Positions 31,844 through 39,518 of a stretch of 64,000 nt of DNA are shown in pieces (positions within the stretch are counted from its first letter, which is position 1; every line of letters begins with the position of its first letter). The stretch is from JASHUC01 sp963849095 (GTDB taxonomy: Bacteria > Pseudomonadota > Gammaproteobacteria > Steroidobacterales > Steroidobacteraceae): assembly GCA_963849095.1 (NCBI GenBank), contig CAWKGA010000008.1, positions 1 to 64,000 of the forward strand. The letters run 5' to 3'. Under the pieces are notes generated by a model. The model did not search any database and had not been told where the DNA came from. It saw nothing but the letters and a program-made list of their open reading frames with translations. The translations under genes and the position numbers were made by a program.

Positions 31844-33361
31844 TCAGCCGGCGAGCTTCGGCACGCGATGCGTGCCGTGCGCGAGGCAGATGTTCTTCGT
31901 CTCCATGTAGAAGTCGAAACTATAATCGCCGCCGTCGCGCCCGATCCCGCTCGCCTTGATTCCGCCGAAGGGCGCCGGCAGATGGCGGTTGTTCTCGGAG
32001 TTCACCCAGACCATGCCGGCCTCGACGCCGTGCGCGATGCGCAGCGCGCGGCCGGCGTTCTCCGTCCAGATGTACGCTGCGAGGCCGTATCGCACATCGT
32101 TCGCGATGCGCAGCGCATCCGCCTCGTCTTCGAAGGGGATGACGGTGAGAACCGGACCGAAGATCTCCTCCTGGGCGATGCGCATGCCGCTCCGCGCTCC
32201 GGTGAGGAGCGTCGGCTCCACGTAGTGGCCCGCGAGGCCCGCCACGCGCCGCCCGCCGCAACGGATTTCGGCACCGTCGTCGCGCGCGACCTCGAAGTAG
32301 TTGAGCACCTTCTCGAGATGCCGCTCGTGCACGAGCGGGCCGATCTCCGTCGCGGGATCGAGCGGATGCCCCACCTTCAAGCGCCGGACGCGCTCGGCGA
32401 TGCGCGCGACGAAGCGGTCGTGGATGGAGCGCTGCACGAGCAGCCGGCTGGAGGACGTGCAGCGCTCGCCATTCAGGCTGTAGATCATGAACACGACGGC
32501 ATCGAGGGCGCGATCGAGATCCGCATCGTCGAACACGATGACGGGATTCTTGCCCCCGAGCTCGAGGTGCACGCGCTTCAGCGTCGGGGCGCCCTGGGTG
32601 AGGATGAGGCTTCCCGTGCGCGACTCGCCGATGAACGCCGTGGCGCGTATGTCCGGATGCTCCGTGAGCGCCCGCCCGGTCCGCTCGCCGGTGCCATTGA
32701 CGAGATTGACCACCCCCGGCGGCACGCCGGCCTCCGCCACGATCTCGGCGAGCAGCATGGCCGTGAGCGGGCTCCACTCGGCGGGCTTGTGCACGACCGT
32801 GCAGCCCGCCGCGAGTGCCGGAGCGATCTTCCATGTGGAGAGCATGAAGGGAGTGTTCCAGGGCGTGATGACCGCCACCGGCCCGAGCGGCTGGCGCACC
32901 GTGTAATTCAGATGCTCCGCAGCCGGGAGCGCGAGGCCGTCGGAGGCACTCGGGGCACGGTCGGCGAAGAAGCGAAAATTCTCCGCGCCGCGCTCCGCCG
33001 CCTTGCTCATGAAACGCAGGGCCTGGCCGGTGTCCAGGCACTCGATGAGGGCGATCTCCTCGCTCCGCGCCGCGATGAGATCGGCGATGCGGTGCAGGAG
33101 CGCGCGCCGGGCCTGTCCGGTCGTCTTGCGCCAGGCGTCAAATGCGGTCTTCGCCGCCTGCGCTGCGGCGTCGACATCCTCGTCGTTGCCGCATACAACC
33201 TTGCAGAGCGGGCTCCCGTCGACCGGTGAGAGATTCTCGAAGACCTCGGTGCCGCGCCCGCGGTCGCGTCGCCCGTCGATGAAATGGCCGAGCGGCGCGC
33301 CTCGGAAGCGCTCGAGCACGCGCGCGGCCTTCTCGAGATTGCTTGCCAGGGCGTCGCTCAT
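31844..33361 (-). CDS. hpaE: 5-carboxymethyl-2-hydroxymuconate semialdehyde dehydrogenase-like
   Basis: NAD-dependent aldehyde dehydrogenase of 505 residues. The active-site Glu is in LELGGKNPV, the Cys in NGERCTSSSR and the Asn in PWNTPFML. The N-terminus (HFIDGRRDRG) and C-terminus (GGDYSFDFYMETKNICLA) match the HpaE/HpcC subgroup that oxidises the ring-cleavage aldehyde of homoprotocatechuate. Its ATG overlaps the stop of the isomerase gene (taatg). It is followed by a 47-bp gap before the aldolase. Confidence 0.92.
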   Translation of the reverse strand: MSDALASNLEKAARVLERFRGAPLGHFIDGRRDRGRGTEVFENLSPVDGSPLCKVVCGNDEDVDAAAQAAKTAFDAWRKTTGQARRALLHRIADLIAARSEEIALIECLDTGQALRFMSKAAERGAENFRFFADRAPSASDGLALPAAEHLNYTVRQPLGPVAVITPWNTPFMLSTWKIAPALAAGCTVVHKPAEWSPLTAMLLAEIVAEAGVPPGVVNLVNGTGERTGRALTEHPDIRATAFIGESRTGSLILTQGAPTLKRVHLELGGKNPVIVFDDADLDRALDAVVFMIYSLNGERCTSSSRLLVQRSIHDRFVARIAERVRRLKVGHPLDPATEIGPLVHERHLEKVLNYFEVARDDGAEIRCGGRRVAGLAGHYVEPTLLTGARSGMRIAQEEIFGPVLTVIPFEDEADALRIANDVRYGLAAYIWTENAGRALRIAHGVEAGMVWVNSENNRHLPAPFGGIKASGIGRDGGDYSFDFYMETKNICLAHGTHRVPKLAG

Positions 33362-33771
33362 TACCGTCCCGCAGCTCCTTCGGCCTGCCGCCGCCTCACA
33401 TACTCGTGCAGATTGTTCTTCTTGAAGCTGAGCTCCGGATGGAGCTCCTGCATCTCGACGCTGATGCCGAGCGGCATGCTGCCGGACAGCTCCGCGAGCT
33501 CGTCGCAGGCTGCACCGAAGATCTCCTCGCAGGCCTTGCGTCGGGTGGCCAGGTCGCGCCCGTGGCCCACACGAACCGAGAGATGCACGAAGGCGTTGTC
33601 CGGGTGGCCGTCCGCGATGCAATACGACTGCGTCTCGTAGGCGCGGGTGCGTATGCCGCCGATGGGAAAGATGCCCGTCGCGAGCGCAGCGTGGTGCACC
33701 GCCCGGACGAGCCGGGGCAGATCGAGCCGGCCGCGCAGGTTCGAGGAATGCTCGATCAGGATGTGTGCCAT
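33361..33771 (-). CDS. hpaF: 5-carboxymethyl-2-hydroxymuconate delta-isomerase-like (tautomerase fold)
   Basis: A 136-residue small tautomerase-superfamily enzyme. After the initiator Met it reads AHILIEHSSNLRGRLDLPRL, and it ends PELSFKKNNLHEYVRRRQ. These are the hallmarks of HpaF/CHMI. The family normally uses an N-terminal proline; here residue 2 is Ala, as MAH, so the catalytic base may differ or lie in an unrecognised start. It is the first gene of the ten-gene operon. The promoter should lie in the 200 bp shared with the divergent SDR gene. Confidence 0.88.
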   Translation of the reverse strand: MAHILIEHSSNLRGRLDLPRLVRAVHHAALATGIFPIGGIRTRAYETQSYCIADGHPDNAFVHLSVRVGHGRDLATRRKACEEIFGAACDELAELSGSMPLGISVEMQELHPELSFKKNNLHEYVRRRQAEGAAGR

Positions 33772-33971
33772 GGACGGCTCCGGACGAGAGGTACTTAACA
33801 TCGCAACTGTCTCACGGGAGAGCCGGGACGACAAGGTCCGGGGCCGCCGAGATCCCGCGCCTTCAGTCCTCGGGGCCGGCATGGGCGGCTGCCGCCTCGT
33901 TGCGCGCCGATGCTTGACCGAACGAGGGCGCCGGGCAATGCTGCGGAGGTTCAACTACCGAGGGTGGAGCC

Positions 33972-34712
33972 ATGGCTTCGAGCGGCAAGGTCGCGATCGT
34001 CACCGGAGCGGGCAGCGGCATCGGCCGGGCTGTCTCGCTGGCGTTCCTTGCCGACGGCTATCGCGTCGCGCTCGCCGGCCGTCATCGGCCGACGCTGGAG
34101 CAGACAGCGGCCGACGCCGGCGCGGCCTCCGGCAATGCCCTGGTGGTCACGGCCGATGTGACGGAGCCGGGTTCCGTTCACACCCTGTTCACGCGGACCC
34201 AGGAGGTGTTCGGGCGGCTCGATGTCCTGTTCAACAACGCCGGGGTGACCGCGCCGGCCATCCCGCTCGAGGAACTTCCGTACGCCCAGTGGGCCGACGT
34301 GATCGCGACGAACCTCACCGGCGCGTTCCTCTGCACACAGGAGGCGTTCCGGATCATGAAGAGCCAGACGCCCCGCGGAGGTCGCATCATCAACAACGGC
34401 TCGATCTCGGCACACTCGCCCCGGCCGCACTCGGCCGCCTACACGGCGAGCAAGCACGGGATCACCGGCCTCACGAAGTCCACCTCGCTCGATGGCCGGG
34501 AGTACGACATCGCCTGCGGCCAGATCGACATCGGCAACGCGCGCACGGAGCTCGCCGCCCAGCTGTCCGCCAAGTCGAAGTCGCCCGAGCCGCTGATGGA
34601 CGTGAAGTACGTCGCGAGCGCCGTGCTGCAGATGGCGAGCCTGCCGCTCGATGCGAACGTCCTCTTCATGACCATCATGGCCACCCGGATGCCGTACGTC
34701 GGCCGTGGGTGA
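33972..34712 (+). CDS. short-chain dehydrogenase/reductase
   Basis: A 246-residue classical SDR. It has the NAD motif TGAGSGIGRA (residues 11-20), NNAG, a catalytic Ser in NNGSISAHS and Tyr-x3-Lys in YTASKHG. It starts at ATG 33972 after gagggtgg. It is divergent from the hpa-type operon and followed 18 bp later by two LigF-like GST genes. In lignin-dimer degraders an SDR (LigD) oxidises the alcohol before a GST-type etherase cuts the ether. That analogy is inference. Confidence 0.88.
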   Translation: MASSGKVAIVTGAGSGIGRAVSLAFLADGYRVALAGRHRPTLEQTAADAGAASGNALVVTADVTEPGSVHTLFTRTQEVFGRLDVLFNNAGVTAPAIPLEELPYAQWADVIATNLTGAFLCTQEAFRIMKSQTPRGGRIINNGSISAHSPRPHSAAYTASKHGITGLTKSTSLDGREYDIACGQIDIGNARTELAAQLSAKSKSPEPLMDVKYVASAVLQMASLPLDANVLFMTIMATRMPYVGRG

Positions 34713-34730
34713 GGGGCAAGGGAGGACATC

Positions 34731-35489
34731 ATGCTGACGCTGTATCACTGGGAACCGAACGCCAATTCGGGCAAACCCATGCTCGCGCTGGCAGAGAAGG
34801 GCGTCGAGTACCAGAGCCAATACCTCGACCTGCTCAACTTCGACCAGCACAAGCCGGATTACCTCAAGATCAATCCGGACGGCACGATCCCTGCCCTGGT
34901 TCACGACGACAGGACCCTCACCGAGTCCACGCCGATGATGGAATACATCGACGAGATGTTCGAGGGCCCCGCGCTCCGGCCGACCGACCCCAAGGAGCGC
35001 TGGCGCATGCGCTGGTGGATGCGCTTCTTCGACTCCTACTTCGCTCCCTCGCTCAGCATGATCGGGTGGAGCGTCTTCGTCGGGCCCGCCGTGCGGAGTC
35101 GCGACCAGGCGGAGCTCGAGGCGGCGATCGAGCGCATTCCGCTCGAGTCCCGGCGCGTCGCGTGGCGCAAGGCCATGTTCAATCAGTTCTCGGAGGCCGA
35201 GCTCGCCGAATCGCGCCGCCGTGGGGCGTTCGGCACGGCCGCGCTGGAGCAACACTTGACGACCCATCCGTGGATCGCGGGAGCTACCTTCTCGCTCGCC
35301 GACATCAACGGCTTCAACTTAGGCTATTCGTTGCCGCTCTCCCAGCCGGACCGCTGCAACGACGAGAAGACGCCGCACATCATGGAATGGCTCCGCAAGA
35401 TCTACGAGCGCCCGGCGACCCAGGCGACCTGGGCCAAGGGCCGCACGCAGCTCGCCTCACGGGTCACGATGCTCAAGCGCAAGTCCTGA
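34731..35489 (+). CDS. glutathione S-transferase, LigF-like (beta-etherase type)
   Basis: A 252-residue two-domain GST. The N-terminal thioredoxin fold reads LYHWEPNANSGKPMLALAEK, then INPDGTIPAL and TESTPMMEYID, with Ser in NANS as the likely glutathione contact. The helical C-domain has IGWSVFVGPAVRSR and FSLADINGF. The order and spacing resemble Sphingobium LigF, which cleaves beta-aryl ethers with glutathione. Isomerases and dehalogenases of the superfamily are alternatives. A good ribosome site (gggaggac) precedes ATG 34731. Confidence 0.82.
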   Translation: MLTLYHWEPNANSGKPMLALAEKGVEYQSQYLDLLNFDQHKPDYLKINPDGTIPALVHDDRTLTESTPMMEYIDEMFEGPALRPTDPKERWRMRWWMRFFDSYFAPSLSMIGWSVFVGPAVRSRDQAELEAAIERIPLESRRVAWRKAMFNQFSEAELAESRRRGAFGTAALEQHLTTHPWIAGATFSLADINGFNLGYSLPLSQPDRCNDEKTPHIMEWLRKIYERPATQATWAKGRTQLASRVTMLKRKS

Positions 35490-35525
35490 AAAGCGGGCCG
35501 GACGGCGAGTCGAGGGATTTTCAAC

Positions 35526-36311
35526 ATGCTAGAGCTCTATCACTCCGAGCCGAATATCTACTACTTGAAGCCGCTGATCGCCCTCGAGGAGGTGAAGGCG
35601 CCGTTCGCGAGCCGCTACTTCGATCCGACGAGCTTCGAGCAGTATTCCCCGAGCTTTCCGCAGAGCGTGGAGTCCGGGCTCAACCTCGAGCGCGAGGGGC
35701 CGATCCTCGTGGACGGCGTGACGGTCCTCAGCAGCTCGTTCTTCATCCTCGAGTACATCGCCGAGGCGTTCCCCGCCGCCAACCTCCTTCCGGGCGAGGC
35801 CCACGAGCACTACCGCGTGCGCGCGTGGGGGCAGTTCATCGCGTTGCAGCTGTCGCCGGGTGTCTGCGCTCTCGGCTGCGCGAAGTATCTGGCGCCCGTC
35901 CTGAAGTCCCGGGATCCGGGGCAGCTCCGGGCGCGCATCGAGCGCATCGAGCCCCTGGAGCGAAGGGCGGCGTGGATGGCTGTCATTGACGGCAGCTACG
36001 ACGAGAAGACACTCGCGAGCGTGCGTGAGCAGGTCAAGATGCCTGTGAAGCGCATCGAGGATGCGCTCGGCCGCGCGTCGTGGCTCGCGGGGCCGGCGTA
36101 TTCCGTCGCGGACATCGATGCCTTCGCGATGCTGAGCCCGCTCGTGGACCTCGCACCGGAGGCGCTGAGCGAGAAGGCGGCGCCGAGGATCATGCAGTTC
36201 CTGCGCCGCATGCGGGAGCGTCCGGCGGTGCAGCGGGCTCTCGCGTTCGCGAAGACCGCGAGACCTCAGGAGGCCTTCGTTCCGGGCGCGGAGCCGTCGC
36301 GCTGGGGATAG
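35526..36311 (+). CDS. glutathione S-transferase family protein, second copy
   Basis: A 261-residue GST related to the preceding one but diverged. The N-domain reads LYHSEPNIYYLKPLIALEE, then LEREGPILVDG and SSSFFILEYIAEAF, and the C-domain has GPAYSVADIDAFAML. The position of the Ser/Asn glutathione contact is replaced by NIYY. It is 36 bp after the first GST and would be on the same mRNA. Two adjacent GSTs of this type could act on different stereoisomers, as LigE and LigF do; that is a hypothesis. Confidence 0.8.
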   Translation: MLELYHSEPNIYYLKPLIALEEVKAPFASRYFDPTSFEQYSPSFPQSVESGLNLEREGPILVDGVTVLSSSFFILEYIAEAFPAANLLPGEAHEHYRVRAWGQFIALQLSPGVCALGCAKYLAPVLKSRDPGQLRARIERIEPLERRAAWMAVIDGSYDEKTLASVREQVKMPVKRIEDALGRASWLAGPAYSVADIDAFAMLSPLVDLAPEALSEKAAPRIMQFLRRMRERPAVQRALAFAKTARPQEAFVPGAEPSRWG

Positions 36312-36332
36312 GCGCCGGGCGTCCAGCGTCCG

Positions 36333-36773
36333 TCACGGCGCCGGTGCCCGAGAGGGCGCAGCCGGCGCCCGCTCTCCGGTCAAGTCGAAGCGGGACTTGC
36401 CGGGCGGCGCGATGAGCAGCGATGCCCAGCCGTCGTGGGCCTTGGGCGGATACCAGAGCAGGGTCTTGTCGTCGAGCCGCGCGAGCGCGCGGGCCCCGGC
36501 CCATGCGACGCCGTCCGTGACGTGGAACGTATCGAAGGGACCGAATGCGGCCGAGGCGAGGCCGGCGTTGTTCTCGAAGTAGATGACCACCGCCTCGAGC
36601 GATTCGGCACGCGCAAACTCGGCGTCGGTGAGGCGCCAGCGCTCGAGATACGTCGCGACCGGCTCGTTGCCGGGGCCGCGGCAGAGCATGCCGCCGATCA
36701 GGCGAAAGAATGGACCGGGCTCGATGCTCTCGGCCGCTCCCTCCCCGGGCGTGTAGAACCGCAGCCTCAGCAA
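36333..36773 (-). CDS. hypothetical protein paired with a Rieske oxygenase
   Basis: A 146-residue soluble protein without a signal peptide or recognised motif; it reads as a beta-rich domain (LRLRFYTPGEGAAESIEPGP, then WAGARALARLDDKTLLWYPP), ending in an Ala/Pro-rich tail. Its ATG is 7 bp after the stop of the Rieske oxygenase gene, so the two are co-transcribed. It could be a small auxiliary subunit, but no homology is claimed. Confidence 0.6.
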   Translation of the reverse strand: MLRLRFYTPGEGAAESIEPGPFFRLIGGMLCRGPGNEPVATYLERWRLTDAEFARAESLEAVVIYFENNAGLASAAFGPFDTFHVTDGVAWAGARALARLDDKTLLWYPPKAHDGWASLLIAPPGKSRFDLTGERAPAAPSRAPAP

Positions 36774-36780
36774 TGGACGC

Positions 36781-37989
36781 TCATGCGGTCGCTTGCGCCG
36801 CGCGATAGAAATTGCCGGACCGGACCTTGACCAGCGCCTTCGCGGGATCGAAGTTCACCCCGAGGGGGTCGCCTCCCTTTGCCACGGCCTCCATCTGCTG
36901 CATCAGCATCCGGCGCTGCATCATCACACCGCGGTCGCTCGTGACCAGGTGCTCCTCCGAGTGCAGCGAGATCGAACCCTGGCCGGCCTGCGCCTCGTAG
37001 TCGCCCGGCGTCCGCTGGTGGTCCTCCGGAGTCATCTCGCCCCAGCTCTTTCCGTTCAAGCGCATGCCGCGGAAGCTCAGGCTCTCGGGGATCTTGCTCA
37101 CCATGGCCTGCACGAAGTGGCTGTCGTCCACCGGAACGACCCACGAGATGCCGGCCGAGGGTCCGGGCTTCAGCTGCACGTCGGGCACGCTCATGATGTT
37201 GGGCATCAGCCAGGAGGAGATGCGGTCCACTTCCTGCCCATCATCGAGCCGCCGAATGGCGGTGTAGCACACGCCGTGCTCGGTGTAGAAGAAGTCCACC
37301 TTGGGCATCAGAGCGAACTGCGGCGCGAATTGCACCACGCTGAAGGTGGAGTGCAGCACCTGCACGTGGAAGGGATCCATCACGTTGTCGTTCATGTGGA
37401 GCCAGCTGTAGGGGACCACTTCGAGGCTCTCATCGCCGGTCGACCCGAAGCCACCATAGCTGCGCCACATGGTTTCCCCGGGACCCAGAGTCTCGAGGTT
37501 GTCGTACCGCGGCAGCACCGGCTTTTTCTCCGGGGGGCCGAGATACGCGAAGACCAGGCCGTATCGCTCCTCGACGGGATACCACGGCTGGCGCGCCGCA
37601 TCGCGGTGGCGGCCGCCTTCCGGCTCGCAGGGCTGATCGAGGCAGCGGCCCTCCGCGTCGAAGAGCCAGCCGTGATAGCAGCAGCGTATTCCGCGATCCT
37701 CGGTGCGGCCGTAAAGGAGCGAGGTGCCGCGGTGCATGCAGCGCGGATAGAGCAGTCCCGCGCGGCCCGAGCGGTCGCGGAAGAGGACCAGATCCTCTCC
37801 GAGGATGCGCACCTTTCGGGGCAGTTCCTTCAGCTTCGCCGAGAGCCCGACGGGCTGCCAGTAGCGGCGCATGAGCTCCCCCAGCGGCTTGCCGGGGCCG
37901 ACCTCCGTGAGCAGCTCGTTCGGGTGCTGAGGCGGGCGGCCGTAGGCACAACCGTCGCGCTCGGCATTACGGGGCTCGGAATCGCTCAT
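36781..37989 (-). CDS. Rieske non-heme iron oxygenase, alpha subunit (aromatic hydroxylase/O-demethylase type)
   Basis: A 402-residue oxygenase. The Rieske [2Fe-2S] ligands are CMH and CYH in the pattern C-x-H-x16-C-x2-H (CMHRGTS and RCCYHGW, about residues 83-106). The mononuclear iron site is NDNVMDPFHVQVLHS (Asp and two His). It resembles the phthalate-dioxygenase/LigX group, which hydroxylates or O-demethylates lignin-derived aromatics using an external reductase. No reductase gene lies beside it. The promoter is in the 237 bp shared with the divergent DUF6152 gene. Confidence 0.9.
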   Translation of the reverse strand: MSDSEPRNAERDGCAYGRPPQHPNELLTEVGPGKPLGELMRRYWQPVGLSAKLKELPRKVRILGEDLVLFRDRSGRAGLLYPRCMHRGTSLLYGRTEDRGIRCCYHGWLFDAEGRCLDQPCEPEGGRHRDAARQPWYPVEERYGLVFAYLGPPEKKPVLPRYDNLETLGPGETMWRSYGGFGSTGDESLEVVPYSWLHMNDNVMDPFHVQVLHSTFSVVQFAPQFALMPKVDFFYTEHGVCYTAIRRLDDGQEVDRISSWLMPNIMSVPDVQLKPGPSAGISWVVPVDDSHFVQAMVSKIPESLSFRGMRLNGKSWGEMTPEDHQRTPGDYEAQAGQGSISLHSEEHLVTSDRGVMMQRRMLMQQMEAVAKGGDPLGVNFDPAKALVKVRSGNFYRAAQATA

Positions 37990-38226
37990 GGCTCACCTTT
38001 CGGCATGGGTTCCAGCACCAACGAGATTGAACCGAATCGGCGGGGTTGGCAATCTTCCGGCCGAGCTCGGTCGGAGGTCGGTTGCGATGACAACGCCGCG
38101 ATCTCCATGGCGGCGGATCGAGGTCGATCCTGCGCAAACCATTGCCCGAAGGGGCCCGGACGTGTCATAAAAGGCCGAGCGCGCGCAGGGCCCATACGGC
38201 ACCCCGCGGCCGGGAGGGGAACTCGC

Positions 38227-38661
38227 ATGTCTATTGTGAAAGGTATCCGCAGCGGGGTTGCGTGCGCGGCCATCGCCGGGATTGGCGCGCTTGGCCTGGC
38301 CCATCCCGCGTCGGCCCATCATTCGTTCGCGCTGTTCGATCACGTCAATCGGATCACCGTCACGGGAACGGTGGTCAAGTTCGACTGGACCAATCCGCAC
38401 GTGTACATCCATCTGGCCGTCCCGGACGGCGGGAACACCAAGGCCTACACCGTCGAATGCGCGAGCCCCAACGTGCTCACGCGTGTCGGCTGGAAGTACG
38501 GCGATGTGAAGCAAGGGGACCGCGTCACGCTGCTCATCAATCCCTTGAGGAGCGGCAAGGCGGGCGGCATGCTCGAGAAGGCCACGCTCGCGGACGGGCG
38601 AACCTTGAGCGACGGTAACCCGCCCGGCGGCGTCTTTCCGCTGCAGCGGCAGCGGGAGTGA
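38227..38661 (+). CDS. DUF6152-family exported protein
   Basis: A 144-residue protein with a signal peptide (GVACAAIAGIGALGLAHPASA). The mature N-terminus HHSFALFDHVNRITVTGTVV then KFDWTNPHVYIHL is the DUF6152 signature, a small beta-barrel-like domain of unknown function, presumably periplasmic. A gene for a second exported protein follows 13 bp later. Proteins of this family are often found with aromatic or steroid catabolism clusters, but I do not know their role. Confidence 0.85.
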   Translation: MSIVKGIRSGVACAAIAGIGALGLAHPASAHHSFALFDHVNRITVTGTVVKFDWTNPHVYIHLAVPDGGNTKAYTVECASPNVLTRVGWKYGDVKQGDRVTLLINPLRSGKAGGMLEKATLADGRTLSDGNPPGGVFPLQRQRE

Positions 38662-38674
38662 GGGGGTGTTTCCC

Positions 38675-39475
38675 ATGAGACTCAGAACCCGTCTTAGTGC
38701 TCGCGGCAGGCTTCTCGGGTGGGCGGCGGCCGCAGGCGCTCTCGCCCTGCTCACCGCGGCCGTGCCCGGTCGGGCCTACGAGTCGCAGGTGCAAGGAGCC
38801 AATATCACGGGGACGTGGGTTCGCTACGGGGGCTTCTCGCGCCGAGGGGTCGATCCGCGGTACGCGGCGCCGCCGCCCGGGAAGATGGTGTTGCGACCCC
38901 AGTACGCGAAGGCCTACGACGCCAAGACGAAGGAGGAAGAAGCGGCCGCCGCGCGCGGCGAGCCGGTCGCGGACCCGGGCGTCAACTGCCTGCCCTATGG
39001 CATGCCGGAGATGATGTCCGCGATCTATCCGCTCGAGATCCTTCAGACCCCCGGACAAGTGACCATCATCGCCGAGGCCTTCAGCCAGGTGAGGCGCATC
39101 TATCTCGACAAACCGCAGGTCAAGATTGCCGATTACCCGCCCGGCTACTACGGCCACTCGGTGGGTCATTGGGAAGGCGACACCCTGGTCGTCGATACCA
39201 TCGGCGTCAAGCCCTCGGTGCTCGGGCACGACGAGATGCCCCATAGCGACCAGTTGCGCATCACGGAGCGCATCAAGCTCGTTGCGCCCGACATCCTCCA
39301 TGATGAGATTACGGTCGAGGACCCGGTGACGCTCGTGAAGCCATGGACCTTCACCTTCGCATTCAAGCGCTACCCGCACTACGAGATGCAGGAGTACGTG
39401 TGCGAGAACAATCACGAGTACATCGACGAGAACGGGGTGCAGCACGTGCGCCTGCAAGACGAGCTGCCGCAATGA
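38675..39475 (+). CDS. exported protein of unknown function
   Basis: A 266-residue protein with a signal peptide (LLGWAAAAGALALLTAAVPG, cleaved near GRA-YE). The mature part includes GVNCLPYGMPEMMS, EILQTPGQVTIIAEAF and SVGHWEGDTLVVDT. This pattern is common in uncharacterised proteobacterial proteins paired with DUF6152 proteins. ATG 38675 was chosen over GTG 38666 because agggggtg sits at the right distance as ribosome site. It may bind a hydrophobic or aromatic ligand; that is unproven. Confidence 0.72.
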   Translation: MRLRTRLSARGRLLGWAAAAGALALLTAAVPGRAYESQVQGANITGTWVRYGGFSRRGVDPRYAAPPPGKMVLRPQYAKAYDAKTKEEEAAAARGEPVADPGVNCLPYGMPEMMSAIYPLEILQTPGQVTIIAEAFSQVRRIYLDKPQVKIADYPPGYYGHSVGHWEGDTLVVDTIGVKPSVLGHDEMPHSDQLRITERIKLVAPDILHDEITVEDPVTLVKPWTFTFAFKRYPHYEMQEYVCENNHEYIDENGVQHVRLQDELPQ

Positions 39476-39518
39476 GACCGCCCGCCGCCGGCGCTTCCAC
39501 TTTCAAAGGAGTCGAGCC

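Noticed and set aside
36793..38226. Long plus-strand extension before the DUF6152 gene
   Set aside because: It is antisense to the Rieske oxygenase; the real gene begins at ATG 38227 with its own signal peptide.
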